Shown here one piece after another: positions 34,862-46,150 of a DNA stretch of 64,000 nt (position 1 is its first letter; each line of letters starts with the position of its first letter). A model generated the notes under the pieces. It ran no database searches and was not told the DNA's origin. It saw nothing but the letters and a program-made list of their open reading frames with translations. A program made the translations under genes and the position numbers. This stretch comes from Pholiota molesta (lineage: Eukaryota; Basidiomycota; Agaricomycetes; Agaricales; Strophariaceae): NCBI GenBank assembly GCA_014925825.1, contig JACGCK010000003.1, positions 372,001-436,000 of the forward strand. The letters run 5' to 3'.

Positions 34862-37800
34862 ATGACCAGCGCTCAAGACGAGAATGACGCCATCTCCGCA
34901 TTGACTGGATTCTCCATTAGCCATGTTCTTGGTGACCTTGAACTTCCCGCAGGAGAGAGCCTTACCAACAGACTAGGAATTTCGGGCATCCCCAGCCTAA
35001 ATCAGAGCCAAATCTACAGTGAGAATTGGGATGAAGATGACATAGTTGGACCGGAACAGGGCCAGGATTGGGAAGATGAAATTGACCGAGAGATGCGAGA
35101 GGAGGAGGAATCTGACGGAGCATCTGTTAAGCAAGAAGTTTACTCCCCAAATGGATTTCGACAAAAGCAAAGACGAGTCCGTGTTGTGAAACGACTGGTG
35201 GAACGGCCCAAAAGCGTGTATGAACGCTTTCCTGCCTTCGAGAAGGATAAAGTCCTGGATTTCAGCGAGCTGTTCAAAGGTTATGCTGTGCACAAGTCCC
35301 GCCTTTCGAAAAGACCATATCAAGGTAAGTTCAACCGAACCACTAGGCCCGGATCGCGTACCAATAAACATTGGAATAGTGGAAACCGTCTATCCCAGGA
35401 AGAGAGAGAACCCAAAAGGATTCTTGGACGCTGTTGTAGGAGACGCCAAGAGACAAGTTGAAAACAAGCGTGTCGAGGAAGTAGTTGCTTCCGGAAATGT
35501 GGAAGCTGACTTGCGGAAGGCTCTTGAGGTGTGTTACGTCTAGCTTAGAGAGTTTCAGCTGGAGCTGATTGAAGAGATTCGTCAGGAACGTGAAAATACC
35601 GATGTCCCAGTGACAATGCCACTCGACGATCGAACGTTTGACCTTGTACTTCTGTCCAACTGGGAAGATCAGATTGTTTACGAGCCGAGCAATGACGCAC
35701 ACCGACCTCTTTCACTTCCAAGTGCGCCAGAGAATAATCTAACCACGCCCATAAACAAGGCTCTTGAGTCTGGTGCTTGGACTCAGAGCATCATCTGGAG
35801 TCCAAAGGCACCTTTCCGCGACTTTACTCAACTGGAGTTCAACCATGAAGACGATAAAATCCCCGAAGAAAGACCAGGTAACTATCAAGTTTTTCTCTGT
35901 AATGCTCTATTCTCACGGGACATTTTTCCAGTGGAAACTGTTCGTCCCAGAAAGCGTCTGAGAGGCGACGCTGGCCAAATTCGCGATAAATTCAATCTGT
36001 CTAATGATCATTTCTACGAAGTTGCAAAAGATGGTGGGAAGCACCGTGTGCGTCAAACATTCGGCCAACTCGTTGTGGAACATGCCTATCCCGCTCAAAA
36101 ATTACAGCTTCCATTTGTAAGTCGCAAATACACGATCCTCGGTCCTTGCTCACCGATGTTTCAGTACAAAACACGCTTATCCAAGCAAGAAGCGCGCTCT
36201 TTCCATCGCCCAGCTCTCCAATTTCCCTCGAATATCGAATTACGATTTTCCAAGGTACGAACAGCTAAGAAAAAGAAAGACAAGGCTGGAAGAAAACTCG
36301 GCAAAGGCGGCAACGTTGGCGAAGGTTTGCGCAAAACGAGCGATCTCAGTCTGCGCGACACGTCGAATTTCGTTCTTTGGGAATATTCTGTGCGTTTCAT
36401 GTTGTTCCATTCTCGACCATGCCTTCCATAATTTACTCAAACGGAGCAACAGGAAGAACACCCTCCAATAATACCAAATTTTGGTATGGGAAGCGTGCTT
36501 GTCAATTACTATCGCAAAAAAGATGAAAAAGATGAGCATGTTCCGAAGGCAAGTGGGACTTCCGTGGAGTCGTTCTATTTCCATTATTCAGAATTTTCTT
36601 TCTAATTGAAAACAGGGTGACCTTGGGTTTCCCTTCGTCTTGGAACCACAAGACGAATCGCCGTTCATGAAATTCGGATATGTGTACCCTGGCCAAACAA
36701 TACCCGCGCTATACAACAATCTCATGCGAGCGCCGCTTTTCCGCCATAAACCATATCAGACAGATTTCCTTGTTGTGAGGTAAGGCTTCTCCCTCCTCCC
36801 AGGCATGTGGCGCAGGCATACAGATCTCTGATTTTTCCCGTAGGAGTACTATCAAAGGCGAAACGAAGTATTATCTTCGTGAAATCAAGAATTTATTTGT
36901 TATCGGACAGACATACCCTGTCACCGAGGTCCCTGGGCCACACTCTCGAAAGATTACCAATACTATCAAATATCGACTGCAGATCATCGCATTCAAGCTA
37001 CTCAAGAAAAGCCAAGGCGAACGCCTCAAAATATCTCGATTAATGAAGTATTTCCCAGATCAGAATGAGTTACAAATGAGGCAACGACTCAAGGTAAAGT
37101 GGCGTAAATGAATATCCCTGACAAGCTTGCTTATCATTTCACAGGAATTCATGGAGTACCATCGACGTGGCCCTCACCAAGGATTTTGGAGACTGAAACC
37201 CAACTGGACTATTCCCACAGACGCTGAAATGCTCAAGATGGTCGAGCCGGAGCAAGTCGTTCTCACAGAAAGCATGCAAGTTGGGCAACGGCATCTACAA
37301 GACGCTGGATACAGTCACGCCGCTGATGTAGCCGAGGGAGACGAATCAAATTTATCTGTCGAACAACAACTTGCGCCTTGGATCACAACAAAGAACTTCT
37401 TGTTTGCCACACAAGCGAAAGCCATGCTACGGCTCCACGGCGAAGGTGACCCATCTGGACGTGGCGAAGCATTCAGTTTCATCAGAATATCCATGAAAGA
37501 TATTTTCGTCAAGGCAGGGGAAGATTACGAGCAGAAAATGGGTACGTTCTGGACATTGACATGCGTTGTGGCTTGATCGCTAACATGCTTCCCTGTCTCT
37601 TATTTTTTTCTTTCTATCTAGCTGAAGCTGAGAACAGGCCGAAATCTGCCCACCGGTACAATGTTGCCGAACAACAACTCATCTACAAGTCTGAAATCGA
37701 ACGCATTTGGAAAGCACAATTCGATTCGCTAAGTCGCAAAGATGAGCCGCAACTGACAGATGACGAAGACAAGAAAGATAACAAGAAGGCGCCATCTCTA

Positions 37801-38828
37801 CCATCCATTGCCGGTCCATCTGGCCGTGCTTCACCCACGTACAGCCGAGGCTCGTCCCTGGAACGGGAACGGGAAGGCAGCGTAGGGCTCGACGGAAGCA
37901 AAAGCGTCTTACGGATCAAAAGACTTGTAAGGGTTTAATTAATGTTATCCTGCTCTGGACACTCATTTTCGACTTTATCCATACACATACATTTTTGTTT
38001 CGTTCTCCTTTTCTGCTCTCTTTGTCCGCTTTCTTTTTTAGATTGATGGTGTCTGGAAGACAGAAATTATCAGGGACCCTTCCGTAATCCGTGCGTATGT
38101 GCGGGGAAGACAAGCATTGGAAGAAGAAGCGACGCTTGCCGACTCGTTGGCTCCCACTGGTGATGCGGACAAAGATAAACGAGCAAAGAAAAGGCAAATA
38201 ACCATTGCGCTTACCATAAATGGTTCCATCAATGTTTACTTATTTGTTCTGAATAGACTCGAGGAAGAAATTGCTCGCATGAAGAAGAATCAAGAACGAC
38301 GCCTTCACAGGAAGAACGCGAAGATTGTCAAAGAAGGCGGGACTCCCATGCAACTGAATCGGCCTGTCAAACCTGATACCACGGTACGCATAATATGTTT
38401 CCTTTTCCTTATGCCCGATCGCATGAGCGGGGCAACTAACGGATGCATACGTTGAGCAGCGACGGTGTGGACACTGTGGTCAGATGGGACACATGAGTAC
38501 GGCACTTTCACATAGACATTGTATTGCCCGCTGACGTCCACTCACACGCTTTCCAGAAACGAATCGCAAGTGCCCTCGCTGGGCAGAATTTAACAGCGGC
38601 GCAGCGCCGGCGACCCCGTCAGGTGCTGGGACGAGCCCGCAGCCGCCCGCACACCTGCCACACCTGGGATTCAGCCGGGGGCCTTCTGCGCCTGCATTTG
38701 GGCATCCGGTAGCCGTTCCTTCGCCATTAGCGATGAGTCCTCCCATGTCAGCCGTGGACGATGATATCATCCCTCCCACCCCGTCTGGCTCGGGGCCCAA
38801 AATAAAACTGACACTCAAGCGGACCTAA
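34862..38828 (+). CDS. TAF1: TFIID subunit 1
   Basis: Largest TFIID scaffold subunit, which contacts TBP and promoters in the nucleus. Starts at 34862; the N-terminal segment FSISHVLGDLELPAG and an acidic stretch match the TBP-binding region. The central DUF3591 core is spread over several exons: MPLDDRTFDLVLLSNWEDQI, RDKFNLSNDHFYEV, RVRQTFGQLVVEHAYPAQKL, ARSFHRPALQFPSN, TSNFVLWEYS, MKFGYVYPGQT, and REIKNLFVIGQTYPVTEVPGP. It is followed by a helix-rich region (EFMEYHRRGPHQGFWRLK). A CX2CX4HX6C zinc knuckle (CGHCGQMGHMKTNRKC) is split by an intron near 38492-38556. The end is PKIKLTLKRT-stop at 38826-38828. There are no bromodomains, as is usual in fungi. About a dozen introns. Confidence 0.94.
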
Positions 38829-39697
38829 CAGCCGTTGTGTATACTCGATTTGTAAACTATGCTCTCGCGCGTTCTTGTATTGTACTGTATAATTAAATGT
38901 CCAATCACACATTCCTGATTTCATGTTGGGCTTCTTCGTGAGTTGTGTATGCGTGTGTACACAGGCACAGTTCTGTATTGACGTACTTTTACTATTCGAG
39001 TGAGAAGGTGTACACAGGCGTCGAAAGGCCAATATACCACAAGGAGAGTGGCGTGTGTGTTTTCAATAACAAGGTTTTGTATTTGTATTCACGAGGAGAG
39101 CTTTCTAGTGAGAAGTTATCACATATGCTCATATCAGTATTACGAGTTAAGTATTCGATGAGAGTCGGGATGCCGTCTGGTGCCTGATTCTAATGTTTTC
39201 TAATGCGCGAGGAGGTAAGTGCTGTATGCAGTGAGAAATCGGATGAAGCGTGTTTATCGGAAGACCACAAGTCGTCAATCGAGGTGTATCATGAGAGTCG
39301 GAATGCGGCATTCGGTGCGAATCTTTCCCAAGTCTTGCGTTCATGTAATGAGTGCATACACATCAAGTTTTTCGTATTTGCGCACTATGCGAGCAGTGTA
39401 AAGAGTCATACATACATCAAGAGTCCAAGATAATACAGGGTAGTCTGGCAGTAGGTCTGGGGTACCAGATCAACACGAGCGCGGGTAAAATGTGATTAGG
39501 ATTCAAAGATCTGCAGTAGAACGAACAATATCAAGAGAGAGGGAGGCAGAAAATATCGATAAGCAGCGACGGCGACGAAGGCAATGGTGAAAAGTAACAA
39601 GAAGACGCTAGGGAGAAAGAAATGGATCGAAAGGCGAGCGCAAAACAAGGTTCATAATAAGCAATAAGAACGAAAAAAAGACAGTCTCAAACAGCGG
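38829..39697. other. Convergent intergenic region, TAF1 and PacC
   Basis: 870 bp with no credible gene. Two related 13-15 base patches sharing ATGAGAGTCGG lie at about 39160 and 39291, each followed by GGTGC. Otherwise AT-rich 3' flanking sequence. Confidence 0.5.
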
Positions 39698-42051
39698 TCA
39701 TCTCAACGTCCCTTGAGCCAGATGATGGATACTTTCTCTTGAAATTATTATTGATATCCACAAGCAGCCCAGAATCAGCTCCGCATGCCGCTTGCGCTGC
39801 TCCTGGGTCACCACCTCCCGCGGACCGCCGCGCTCGCGCTCGAGCCCAATCCGCCCCACGCGGTGCGCCAGCTCCTCCGACTCTATTGGAGAGCGCGGCG
39901 GGACGCCACTGCTGCCGACGCCGCCAGCGACATACTTGATGCCCGGCAACACACGCGCGTGCGGGGGCGTAGGCGACGAGGCCGCGGAGCTCGGCGTCGA
40001 CTCGCGGGAGGGCGCCGGCGACGGCGAGCGGTACATCCGGCCCAGCGGCGGCAGCTTGAACTCGCGGTCGCCCTCCGCGACGAGCAGCGGGTACAGCGTG
40101 CCCCCCGGGCGCGTCGCCGAGCCGGACGACCCCGAGCCGGACGCGGACGCGTTGGCGGCGGCGGAGACCGCGGCGAGCGGGCGCGCGTGGTGCTCGTGCA
40201 GGGGCGGGTGCGACTCGACGGGCAGCGGCCGTTCGCGCGGCGGCGCGGACTTGAGCGGGATCATCGGGCGCAAATGGGGCTTCGCCATATAGTCCGGCTG
40301 CGCGAGGTGCGCGACGGGCGCGGCGCCGCGGGTCGGGCGGATGTAGTCGAACTCGGGCATTTGCATGGGCACCTGCGGCGGGGTCACGTTGACGGGCGTG
40401 GACACGGACGACGGCGGCGAGCCGCCGCTCTCGAGCGGGGGTGTCGGGTGGCTGTAGTGCTGCTGATGCTGGTGCGTGAAGGACGATGTGGGTTGGTACT
40501 TGTTCGATGCGCGCCGGGTCTGCTGTCCGTAGTCATAGAGCATGGACGTATCGGTTATCGGGGCATAGATGTTGGATGAGTACTGCGGCTGGTGCTGTTG
40601 TTGGGGCACCGACGAATGGTTAGAGCGAGAAGACTGGTAGTTGTTGGTGCTGTACTGAGGCTGCGGGCCGCTATTGCCGTATGTATGATCCGAGAAGCTG
40701 GGGGGGCTGGGAGGTATGCCTGGCATGCCCGTAAGGCCGAGTTGACTCAAATTGGACGGATCAAAGTAGGATTCGGGGGAACTGAAGTTGGACTGTGCAG
40801 GGACGACTGGCTGGCGGGGAGAGATGCCAGAGACATCACGGCCGAGGGTAAGAAGAAAATCATTGACAGCCGCGAGCTCCTCAGGAGTACGGATATCGAG
40901 AGAAACAGAACGAGGATTAAAATCTGCATTCGAGTAGTGGCCACCACTCTGTGCATAGGCAAGGTTGTTCAAGCGCTCTGCCATACCTATGACAGATATT
41001 AGGTTTCGATCTGTGCATAAGTTAGATATATGATATGAAAACTAACGAGGGTCGTAAGACGGATTGACACGGCGTTTTTTCATGTCAGTGAAAAAATCGT
41101 CTACGTTATAGTCATGGCCCCGCTTTGAACCAGTGGAGACGGAGGCCTGGTCGGAGCGGAGGGTGTCCCAGGAAGGTGCATGCTGGTTTGGCATGAACAT
41201 ATCATGCGACGAGGGGTGGTGGTGGTGAGGCTGCATATGTACGGAGGGGTGGCCTAATTCTGGAGATGGCGTGGGTAAGAGGCCGAAATGTGCAGCTGTT
41301 AGTATCTCTTTGAGTGGGATCGCATAGAGTGAATATGCCAGGGAACAGACGCGTACCTTCCGAGGGTGAGGATGAGTGAGATTTTGGACGGAGAGGGGCG
41401 GCTCTGAGGCCGGGGGACTTTGACAACTTGCTATCGGAGCCGCGCACGGCGGGATCTCCACGTACGCGGGAGGTATAGGCCGGATCGACGACAGTAATGG
41501 CTTTAGAGTGTTTATGCTGCTGATGGTGCTCCTCGGTGTGGATCTTTTCATGCTTCTTCAAGTCCTGGGGACGCTTGAAGGATTTTTTGCAGATCTGGAC
41601 GAATATAATGAACAGGGGTTGGATGGTGTGGGATGACGGAGGGTATGCATACCTCGCAGACATGGGGCTTGAGCGGAGTGTGGACTAAGGGGGAGGTCAG
41701 ACAATGGCTGCGGACGCAGGGGAATAGATGATTACCTCTGAGATGGCTGGTTATGTGGTCGCGTTTAGCACAGGTGGTTCCGCAGTCCTTCCACTTGCAG
41801 GTGAGACAGAGATTATTGGTGCTCTTGCGGCCGATGTGGTCGTTGCAGAGATGATTGTAGAGGGTCTCGGGGTCGCTGAAGGCGAGGGTGCAGTCCTGCC
41901 AGTGGCAGGCGTGCTGTGCGTCGGGGGCTGCGTCGGCGGGGGGTGTGTGGGTGTGGGCTGCGGGGGACGCTGAGGGCGAGGGGGGGAGTGCGGGTGGCAT
42001 TGTGTAGGGGTAAGTCGAGAACGGGGGATGGAGGAGCTGGCGTGCTGACAT
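39698..42051 (-). CDS. pacC: pH-response transcription factor PacC/Rim101
   Basis: C2H2 zinc-finger regulator that responds to ambient pH. From ATG 42051-42049, three fingers are spliced across exons: [20 protein letters not shown], then [20 protein letters not shown] with [12 protein letters not shown], and [10 protein letters not shown] with [19 protein letters not shown]. These are near-identical to the PacC DNA-binding domain recognising GCCARG. Downstream are [30 protein letters not shown], a block conserved in the family, and long disordered Pro/Ser/His regions. A YPLL sequence (40082-40093) fits the YPXL/I motif bound by PalA/Rim20 for processing. The last exon (stop 39698) is very GC-rich. 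The extreme C-terminus may end through one more small intron. Its upstream region is packed with PacC sites. Confidence 0.94.
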
Positions 42052-42075
42052 GATTGTTATAACCAGAGTTTTTCT

Positions 42076-42425
42076 GCCAAGCCCAGTGCAGGTGAGTCCG
42101 ATCGATGGTGGCCAAGCAAAGCCAAGACTTCCTTGGCCAGAGCCCTGCCACCCGGCACCCCGGCCACCCCCGTTATTCATTATCCTGCGCAGTCCGGGGA
42201 CCCGCCCTCCGCCAAGCGCCTGAGCCCACCGTCCCAGGCGCCGTGGGCTCCCCAACGACACCGCGCGGGGCTCCCACAGAGGACTGAGAAGGCCCTTGCG
42301 GCGCCGCTCGTTCCGGGCCAATCCCAGATCGCATCTGCCGTTGTGCAGATGCCATCATAGCTTGGCTTGGCGGATTTTGGCTCTTTGGCTTGGCACTGCT
42401 TGGACAGCCAAGCCTTTTTCTTGGC
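42076..42425. promoter_or_regulatory. Cluster of ten GCCAAG (PacC) sites upstream of pacC
   Basis: GCCAAG occurs at 42076, 42111, 42121, 42211 and 42407, and its complement CTTGGC at 42132, 42361, 42366, 42389 and 42420 (first base of each). All lie between the pacC start (42051) and the stop of the next gene (42446). GCCARG is the established PacC/Rim101 core target. About 0.2 such hexamers would be expected by chance in this length. Several are paired 5-20 bp apart, in direct or inverted order. Autoregulation is the natural reading but is inferred. Confidence 0.8.
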
Positions 42426-42445
42426 CTACATACTACATGCGTCTG

Positions 42446-43173
42446 TTATCCACTGCTCTCAGCCCCGTCCGCGTCATTCACCCGCAGCACCTTCACCCAT
42501 TCCCGATAGTTGAAGTTCCCCTGCCGGTCCGTGAACGGGCCCTTCAGCAGGCGGTCGATCTCCTCGTCGCCGTCAGCAGCGCGCTCACAATCACACCGCC
42601 GTAGCACTCACCTCCTGCGCGTCCATCCGTTCCCCGAACTCGCTCAACCACTTCCGCATCTCGTCTACCCGCACCACGCCCGCGTCGTTCTCGTCAAACG
42701 ACCCAAATGCTTCAACCAGCTCCGCCTCGGGGTCGAACTCGAACAGCCGCTCGCTCATCATCGTCAAGAACATCGTGAAGTTAATCCCGCGATCTGCCCC
42801 GCCTCCACTGCCCACTCCTTCCGCTGATCCCGCCCGGCTATGCGTCCCCGGCCGGGCGCTTAACAGTTCCTCGATCATCTTCTTCGGTGGCGAGATCCCT
42901 GTAACAACAGAACCGCGCGGTCAGCCACACGTTCACTCTACGACCGTCGCTCCCACCTAGGCTCGTGAAGATCTCCCGCAGATCCTGCTCATTCACCCAC
43001 CCATCCTTGTCGTGATCGATCAGCTGGAACGCCTCCTTGAACTGCTGGATTTGCGGCGCCTGGAACAGAGAGAACACCCCCGATGGCTCGCGCCGCGCGC
43101 GCGACTTCTGCGCCTTGCTCAGTCCCTTGGGGAGGTTCGCGTTGGGGGAGAGGTGGTCTGGGTAGCGAGACAT
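42446..43173 (-). CDS. Myosin regulatory light chain
   Basis: EF-hand protein of the type II myosin, acting in cytokinesis (counterpart of S. pombe Rlc1). From ATG 43173-43171 the N-terminal basic stretch RARREPSGVFSLFQAPQIQQF contains a Ser in the exact position of the regulatory phosphoserine of animal light chains (R-x2-S-x-VF). EF-hand 1 is canonical (DHDKDGWVNEQD). A second hand (DENDAGVVRVDE) is degenerate. The C-terminus is TDRQGNFNYREWVKVLRVND and stop at 42446. A Gly/Ala/Ser-rich insert (SAEGVGSGGGADRG) lengthens the linker. Three exons with introns near 42901-42959 and 42574-42613. Confidence 0.92.
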
Positions 43174-44940
43174 GGTTGGAGATGAATATGGGTGGATTGG
43201 GTCTTTCTTCGCGTCTGATTCCTCTTTAGCGCGCCACACACGAACAGATAAGGGTAAGTCGTCAGTAGGTCGATAGATCTAGGGAATCGATGGCCTAGAA
43301 TGCTCTGCAGCCGAGGAATAGAGGATACACTGCGCAGGTACAAGAAGACCGATATAATGGAGATGATTGGATGTAGTTGGCTTAGCCTATACAATGCAAT
43401 CTGATAGGGAGATCGTGGTGGGTAGGACAGCTGGATGTGTGTTGTGTGTCAAAGAGACAGAGCCAACCTTGAACGAAATGAACCACCATCATGTGCGGGC
43501 ACTGACATTGATGATGCATGTTTGACAAAGAACCGCGTCTGTGGCGGTGCTCTGCCCCCGAGCCCATCTTATCTCCCTCTGACCCCTACCATATAGACTA
43601 TCGTCATGTATATAAATGCCACCAATTTCAAATTACTTCCCCTTGGCCTCTGTTGTAGTAATAAGAATTCGAAGGTTCGGTTTTCGCCGATCAGAAAGAA
43701 CCACCGACATTGCTTGCGACCACCACTAAAACAACTACTTAAACGCTAAAACGCTTCTATAAATTAAACCCACATGCACATATATTCTCGCGTCTTTTCC
43801 TTCTAAGGCTCCACTTCAAACAATGTATAGTGATAGTGGACGTCGACACCTAGAATTGCCCAAATAAATAAGCGCTCGATGGCATATTCACGCAGCACAC
43901 CCACCCAGTGTTCTTGGCACCAACACACCTTCTATTAATCTTCTATGCATTGAGTACTCTCCGCCATATTACACCCTCCAAGGCCTTTCCCTTGCAACAG
44001 TCACCACTACCTAGGGCACTTGACTTCAACCGCCAACTTGCTTACTTACCGGACACCTAACAAAGTCTGTGCCCATCCCACGGCTGCTTCAAGTCAATAG
44101 TTAAATGGCGCATGGTATATACTACACAGTCTTACCGTACCACTGGGTGGGGTGCTACCACTTGCGCATCATCCCCACTCTACACGCCCCATAGACCCCA
44201 GAGTCCAGCCTATTCTGTGCCATGTCAGTTGCTCGATTCTTATTTCTCCGCCATGCGCGTCGCGTTCTTCCGCTGCGCACGCTCACGTCCCGGGGCGCTG
44301 GGAATCGACATTGACTCCTACAAAAAAAAACGCACGGATCAACGCGCAATAGGGCAGGCGACCCAGCGCTCTGAATCTGGTCGCGCGCTACTCATAGCTC
44401 AAATCACTGGCACGCCCTATTCAACCCGCGTCAGTGGAACAGAACCGGATCTCTCGGTCGAGGACGTCGACGCCTTCCCCCAGCGCACGCAACCGCTTCA
44501 CGGGCAAGCAACGGATCAGCAAGTCAACCGTCTCCATCCTAAGCAACCCGCGCGTTCTCCCACGAAATAGAGTAGAACAATGTTATCGCATCCCGGTCGA
44601 GTCCGTTTGTGCTGTCGCAGAAGCTCACAATGTTCGCGTAAGAAGAAGCGACGTCGATAAGTCATGTTACTACGGAATGATTTGGACATTCATACTAATA
44701 GCGGGGTACACCGGGTACAACACACATGCTGATGGACGGGTGGGTGGATGAATCGTGGGGATCAGATATTTCAGAAGTAGATGGATGGCAGTAAATGTCA
44801 CGGCTTTCAAAGCCCCAGACAGTAAAATAAACCGAGGTGGTATAGAATGCAGGACACGCTAGATGGCGGTGCAGAAGCGCATCGGCCGCCGACATTCACG
44901 CGTGCCTTGACCCGTCGCCATCAAGGCTCTGGTCAAACGA
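43174..44940. other. 1.8-kb gene-poor stretch
   Basis: No coherent gene. The part from 43570 to 44100 is non-coding in all frames. Between about 44110 and 44670 frames are open on both strands with some protein-like pieces on the minus strand (for example DVASSYANIVSFCDSTNGLD and VDLLIRCLPVKRLRALGEG), but they need unsupported joins. A 458-nt + strand frame (44112-44570) is Arg/Ser/Thr-rich with no recognisable domain. I call nothing here. Confidence 0.4.
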
Positions 44941-46150
44941 TTACTGCTTCGTCGAAAAGCGTCGCCAGATCAAGTACAGCACCAGACCCCGCGGGAGCCA
45001 CTTGAACAGCTTGAACAACCCCGCGCCGCCGCCCACCAGCATATACCTGCGCGGCTTATCTCTGAGCACGCCTTTCACCACCGTCTTCGCGAACACCGCG
45101 CCCGGCATGGCATTGGGGCCCTGGCTCGAGTGGATGCGGCGGATGATGTCCGGCAGGTACTCTGCAAAGAGCGAGCCAGGTGCGAGGGAGAAGCGCGCCT
45201 GGCCGTTCGTGGAGATGTTCGAGCGGACCGCGGCGGGCGCGATGTGCACGACGGCGATGCCGAGCGGGCTGAGCTCCATGGAGAGGACCTCGCTGATGCT
45301 GAGGACAGCCGCTTTGGACGCGCAGTATATGCCGTTCCATGGCGTGGCACTGTCAATGGGAGAACGTGGTAGTCAGTCCATGTAGGCCTAGAGAGAAGCA
45401 GAAAGATGAAAAAGAGAGGCTGTGCGCATGCAAAAGAGGGAAGGAGGAATGGTTCTCGACCAAGCAAGTATAAAGACTTACACTTCCCCCACAACTGAGC
45501 CAATGTTGACGATAGTGCCGCTCTTGCGCTTGGCCATAATCGGCGTCACGGCTTTGCAGACACGCAAGATGGCGAATGTATTAGTTTCGAAAACCTGCTT
45601 GACTTCCTCCAGGGGGATATCCACCATTGGGCCTGCAATTTTACATCGGTGTGTCAGTATGTATTCAGTCCCCAGCGCCCAGAGGCTTGGTCCCAAGCGT
45701 ATGACGGTTCCATAGCAGCTGCTAAGCAAGCTGTCGTGCTCCTGATGTGGCAGCTGCAGCTGCTTGGGTGCCTTGACCCGGGTTGAACATTGACATAGGG
45801 TAATATCACATACCTGGTACAATGACACCGGCGTTGTTCACGACGACGTCTATTTGGCCCTCCTTCGCCACGATGTGCGCTAGCACCGCGGTAACACTCT
45901 CGTCGCTGTTCACATCCAGCGCCAGCCGCTCGATGCTCTCGTCGGCGAAGGGCGTGATCGACTCGACGCGGCGTGAGGTGGCGTACACCTTGCACCCTTG
46001 GCGCGCAAACTCTTCGCAGCTACAGAATTAACGGTGGCAGATAAGGGATAAGCGCTCAAGAAGCTCGGTCGGTGGGAAACAGGCCTAGACGCACAGCGAA
46101 TACCCGATCCCCCCCGTGGAACAGCCTGTGACAAGAACAACGCCGGTCAT
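44941..46150 (-). CDS. Short-chain reductase, AYR1-like (copy A)
   Basis: Resembles yeast Ayr1, an NADPH-dependent 1-acyl-dihydroxyacetone-phosphate reductase of ER and lipid droplets. From ATG 46150-46148 the glycine-rich cofactor motif is TGCSTGGIGYSL, with an ATSRR following strand that favours NADPH. Then ALDVNSDESV, VVVNNAGVIVPG, TNTFAILRVCKAVTP, the catalytic Ser in NIGSVVGEV, and Tyr-x3-Lys in YCASKAA. The C-terminus (GLFKLFKWLPRGLVLYLIW) has a hydrophobic segment and ends RRFSTKQ at 44941. Five exons. All catalytic residues are intact. A second copy (48140-49167) lies 2 kb upstream on the same strand. The exact substrate is inferred from family resemblance. Confidence 0.9.

Noticed and set aside
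39150..39320. Two ATGAGAGTCGG patches as a possible repeat or insertion footprint
   Set aside because: Only about 11-13 shared bases with no terminal repeats; likely chance or minor local duplication.
39785..40579. 264-codon Arg-rich + frame opposite pacC
   Set aside because: Extreme Arg/Ala/Gly content is expected on the opposite strand of a GC-rich coding exon; the minus strand carries the PacC frame.
44112..44570. 152-codon + frame in the gene-poor stretch
   Set aside because: No domain, odd composition, and equally open frames on the opposite strand; not enough to call a gene.
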